DNA from: an uncultured Bacilli bacterium
GTDB lineage: Bacteria; Bacillota_I; Bacilli_A; RF39; UBA660
Length of the DNA: 6,162 nucleotides
Assembly: GCA_947629115.1 (NCBI GenBank)
Contig: CANRCL010000067.1
Location: 1 to 6,162, forward strand
Direction: 5' to 3'
In this document: in pieces, positions 3,709-6,162 of the stretch
How the letters are laid out: each line of letters begins with the position of its first letter
How positions within the stretch are numbered: the stretch's first letter is position 1
Translations under genes and position numbers: made by a program
Notes under the pieces: generated by a model
Told to the model about the DNA's origin: nothing
Database searches by the model: none
The model's input: only the letters and a program-made list of their open reading frames with translations

Positions 3709-6050
3709 TAAATTTGATATTCTTCTATATGTTTTTTAATATTAGATAAATTAACGATGTTATTAACATTGTCTTTTTCAACAACGACTAAAGTTGGAGC
3801 CTGTTTTACTTTATATTTTTTCGTTAATTCGACATTTTCTTCAGCATCTATAAATTTATATTTAATTTTTGCTTTGTCTAATAATTTTTCCGCCATTTTA
3901 CAATTTGGACAAGTTTTAGTACCAAATAACATTATTTCATCTTCTTTTTTTTCTTTTTTAGCCTTGGCTTTATCTTTAGAACAATTTAAATCATAAGTTT
4001 GACGATTTTTATATTCTTGGGCTTTACCATCATTCCAGTTTTTAATTGGACGATAATATCCAGTTATCCGACTATAAATTTCTGTTTCTTCACCACAAGT
4101 AGGACACTTACTTACTTCCCCAGCAATATAACCATGATTTTTACATACTGAATAAGTTGGTGATAATGTATAATATGGTAAACGATAATTTTCAGCAATC
4201 TTTCTAACTAAATTAGCAGCGGCTTTCCAATTAGAAAGTCTTTCTCCTAAAAAGGCATGGAAGACAGTACCAGACGTATATAATGTTTGTAATTCATCTT
4301 GTATATCTAGGGCTTCAAAAATATCATTTGTAAATCCTACTGGTAAATGTGAACTATTTGTATAGTATGGTGTTTCATCATCATTTGAAGCCGTAATTAT
4401 ATCTGGATATAAGGCTTTATCTTTTTTAGCAAAACGATAAGTTGTTGATTCAGCAGGTGTGGCTTCTAAATTATATAAATCGCCATATTCTTCTTGATAA
4501 TCAGATAATTTTTCTCTCATAAAGTTAAGAACATTTTTAGTAAATTCTTGGGCTTCTTCATTAGTTAAATCTTTTCTTAGCCAATTAGCATTTAAACAGG
4601 CTTCATTCATACCTACTAAACCAATTGTTGAGAAGTGATTATTAAATGTACCTAAATATCTTTTAGTATAAGGATATAAACCTTCATCTAATAATTTAGT
4701 AATAACATTTCTTTTAATTTTTAAACTACGAGCCGATAAATTCATTAATTTTTCTAATCGATTATAGAAATCTTTTTCATCTTTGGCTAAATAAGCAATT
4801 CTTGGCATATTAATTGTTACAACTCCCACAGAACCAGTTGATTCACCACTACCAAAGAAACCACCAGATTTTTTTCTTAATTCTCTTAAGTCTAATCTTA
4901 AACGACAACACATACTTCTAACATCACTTGGTTCCATATCACTATTGATATAATTTGAGAAGTATGGAGTTCCATATTTAGCCGTCATTTCAAATAATAG
5001 TTTATTATTTTCGGTTTCACTCCAGTCAAAGTTTTTAGTTATTGAATATGTTGGAATTGGATATTGGAAACCACGACCATTAGCATCTCCCTCAATCATT
5101 ATTTCAATGAAGGCTTTATTAATCATATCCATTTCTTTTTGACAATCTTTATATTTAAAATCGACTTCTTCTCCCCCAATAATACAATTTAATTCGGCTA
5201 AATCATTAGGAACAACCCAGTCAAGAGTAATGTTTGTAAATGGTGCTTGAGTTCCCCATCTACTTGGAGTATTTACACCATATACAAATGATTGAATACA
5301 TTGTTTAGTTTGTTTATAAGTTAAATTATCAATTTTAACAAATGGGGCTAAATAAGTATCAAATGAAGAGAATGCTTGAGCACCAGCCCATTCATTTTGC
5401 ATAATGCCTAAAAAGTTAACCATTTGATTACATAATGTTGATAAATGTCTTGCTGGCGAAGAGGTTATTTTACCAGGAATACCTCCTAAACCTTCTTGAA
5501 TAAGTTGTTTTAAACTCCAACCAGCACAATAACCTGTAAGCATTGATAAATCATGAAGATGAATATCACAATTACGATGTGCATTAGCAATTTCATCATC
5601 ATAAACTTCACTTAACCAATAATTAGCCGTAATTGCTCCAGAGTTATTTAAAATTAAACCTCCAACTGAATAAGTGACTGTTGAATTTTCTTTAACTCGC
5701 CAATCAGTTACATTGATATAACTATTAACTATATCTTTATAATCTAAAACAGTTGATTTCATATTCCGCATTTTATCGTGTAAACGACGATATAGAATAT
5801 ATGCTTTAGCAACTTCAGCATAACCGGCTTTAATTAACACACTTTCAACACTATCTTGAATGTCTTCAACATTAATAATGTTATCTGTAATTTTTGAATT
5901 AAAGTCTGCTGTTACTTTAAGGGCTAAAAAATCAATAACATCTTTATCATAGTTTTGATTTTCTGCTTCAAATGCTTTTGTAATCGCTGTGCTGATTTTT
6001 TCAATTTCAAAAGGAACTATTTTTCCTTCTCTTTTTCTTACTTTGTACAT
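3708..6050 (-). CDS. nrdD: Class III anaerobic ribonucleoside-triphosphate reductase with fused C-terminal redoxin domain
   Basis: NrdD reduces ribonucleoside triphosphates to deoxy forms under anoxia with an oxygen-sensitive glycyl radical installed by the activase NrdG. The protein is 780 aa. An ATP-cone regulatory domain (about 1-92) precedes the catalytic barrel, where HDLSMLTGYC (166-175) and MCCRL (380-384) carry the likely catalytic cysteines. NLEATPAES (527-535) is a family motif. A metal-binding group C636-x2-H639 ... C649-x2-C652 leads to the glycyl-radical loop RITGYYRPIKNWN, with G664 the radical site. After a Lys-rich linker (about 690-705), residues 706-780 form a glutaredoxin/NrdH-like domain: MLFGTKTCPNCKM with C714/C717, and the cis-proline motif APTLVV (P752). 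The fusion and the adjoining trxB suggest reduction by redoxin rather than formate. The ATG is supported by GGAAGAGG 8 nt upstream. No nrdG is visible in the window. Confidence 0.96.
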   Translation of the reverse strand: MYKVRKREGKIVPFEIEKISTAITKAFEAENQNYDKDVIDFLALKVTADFNSKITDNIINVEDIQDSVESVLIKAGYAEVAKAYILYRRLHDKMRNMKSTVLDYKDIVNSYINVTDWRVKENSTVTYSVGGLILNNSGAITANYWLSEVYDDEIANAHRNCDIHLHDLSMLTGYCAGWSLKQLIQEGLGGIPGKITSSPARHLSTLCNQMVNFLGIMQNEWAGAQAFSSFDTYLAPFVKIDNLTYKQTKQCIQSFVYGVNTPSRWGTQAPFTNITLDWVVPNDLAELNCIIGGEEVDFKYKDCQKEMDMINKAFIEIMIEGDANGRGFQYPIPTYSITKNFDWSETENNKLLFEMTAKYGTPYFSNYINSDMEPSDVRSMCCRLRLDLRELRKKSGGFFGSGESTGSVGVVTINMPRIAYLAKDEKDFYNRLEKLMNLSARSLKIKRNVITKLLDEGLYPYTKRYLGTFNNHFSTIGLVGMNEACLNANWLRKDLTNEEAQEFTKNVLNFMREKLSDYQEEYGDLYNLEATPAESTTYRFAKKDKALYPDIITASNDDETPYYTNSSHLPVGFTNDIFEALDIQDELQTLYTSGTVFHAFLGERLSNWKAAANLVRKIAENYRLPYYTLSPTYSVCKNHGYIAGEVSKCPTCGEETEIYSRITGYYRPIKNWNDGKAQEYKNRQTYDLNCSKDKAKAKKEKKEDEIMLFGTKTCPNCKMAEKLLDKAKIKYKFIDAEENVELTKKYKVKQAPTLVVVEKDNVNNIVNLSNIKKHIEEYQI

Positions 6051-6058
6051 AAATATTA

Positions 6059-6066
6059 CCTCTTCC
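6059..6066 (-). promoter_or_regulatory. Ribosome binding site of nrdD
   Basis: GGAAGAGG on the minus strand lies 8 nt before the ATG at 6048-6050, the strongest Shine-Dalgarno match in the window. It fixes the start of NrdD at the beginning of its ATP cone. Confidence 0.75.
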
Positions 6067-6070
6067 TTTT

Positions 6071-6162
6071 CTATAAATCTCTAACTATTACGTTAGGATA
6101 TACCAAATTTAATTTATTTTGGAACTCTTTAAGTTCTTCTTTATTAAAACCTAAAAGTCCAT
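6071..6162 (-). CDS. C-terminal tail of an unidentified gene upstream of nrdD
   Basis: One minus-strand frame is open from the window edge to a TAG at 6071-6073, giving 29 residues: GLLGFNKEELKEFQNKL followed by NLVYPNVIVRDL. The composition is protein-like (an amphipathic, charged helix then a hydrophobic strand-like end), while the other two minus frames stop within 20 nt of the edge. The stop is only 20 nt before the nrdD ATG, with no terminator between, so the genes probably share a transcript. An activase gene (nrdG) would be expected near nrdD, but the tail shows no recognisable NrdG motif and too little is visible to identify it. Confidence 0.6.
   Translation of the reverse strand, partial: GLLGFNKEELKEFQNKLNLVYPNVIVRDL

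Noticed and set aside
3757..3996. Plus-strand frame of 79 codons
   Set aside because: It is entirely antisense to the redoxin domain of nrdD, whose family motifs are clear on the other strand.
267..6050. Alternative code with TGA as tryptophan, as in mycoplasmas
   Set aside because: Conserved tryptophans in MurD and NrdD are TGG, so the standard bacterial code fits.

Overview
The window is very AT-rich and reads with the standard bacterial code: tryptophan is TGG in conserved places and TGA acts as a stop. It encodes peptidoglycan precursor enzymes (MurI, MurD) and an oxygen-sensitive class III (anaerobic) ribonucleotide reductase. That combination suggests a low-GC anaerobic Firmicute (Bacillota) with a cell wall, perhaps a gut-associated Bacilli/Erysipelotrichia or clostridial lineage. 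The lineage is inference; no rRNA or other marker is present. All supported genes are on the minus strand, so transcription runs from high to low coordinates.

Region A (6162 down to about 2788) is a nucleotide-reduction and redox unit. It opens with the 29-residue tail of an unidentified gene, followed 20 nt later by nrdD. NrdD here is 780 aa because a glutaredoxin/NrdH-like redoxin domain with a CPNC motif is fused to its C-terminus. A thioredoxin-reductase-like flavoprotein (trxB) follows with a one-base stop/start overlap. The unit closes with an intrinsic terminator whose hairpin begins inside the last trxB codons. The layout implies an electron path: TrxB-like flavoprotein, fused CPNC redoxin, NrdD active-site disulfide. 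The TrxB-like protein keeps FAD-binding and CxxC motifs but lacks the HRRxxxR NADPH motif, so its electron donor may not be NADPH.

Region B (about 2308-2808, 501 nt without a convincing gene) is the most structured non-coding part. Going down the minus strand it holds the trxB terminator, a short protein-like reading frame with no good start (possible gene remnant), three 10-bp-phased CAAAATAT repeats, a good promoter (TTTACA-N18-TATAAT), an 11-bp perfect inverted repeat around 91 nt of almost GC-free sequence, and a strong intrinsic terminator. The predicted transcription start falls on the first base of the inverted repeat. This points to a short structured U-rich RNA of about 145 nt, either a stand-alone small RNA or a terminator-controlled leader of murI-murD.

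Region C (2307 down to 1) carries murI and murD, overlapping by 14 bases. MurI makes the D-glutamate that MurD adds to UDP-MurNAc-L-Ala, so they are consecutive in one pathway. A promoter-like sequence over the end of murD precedes the start of an unidentified Asn/Gly/Pro-rich protein that runs off the window edge.
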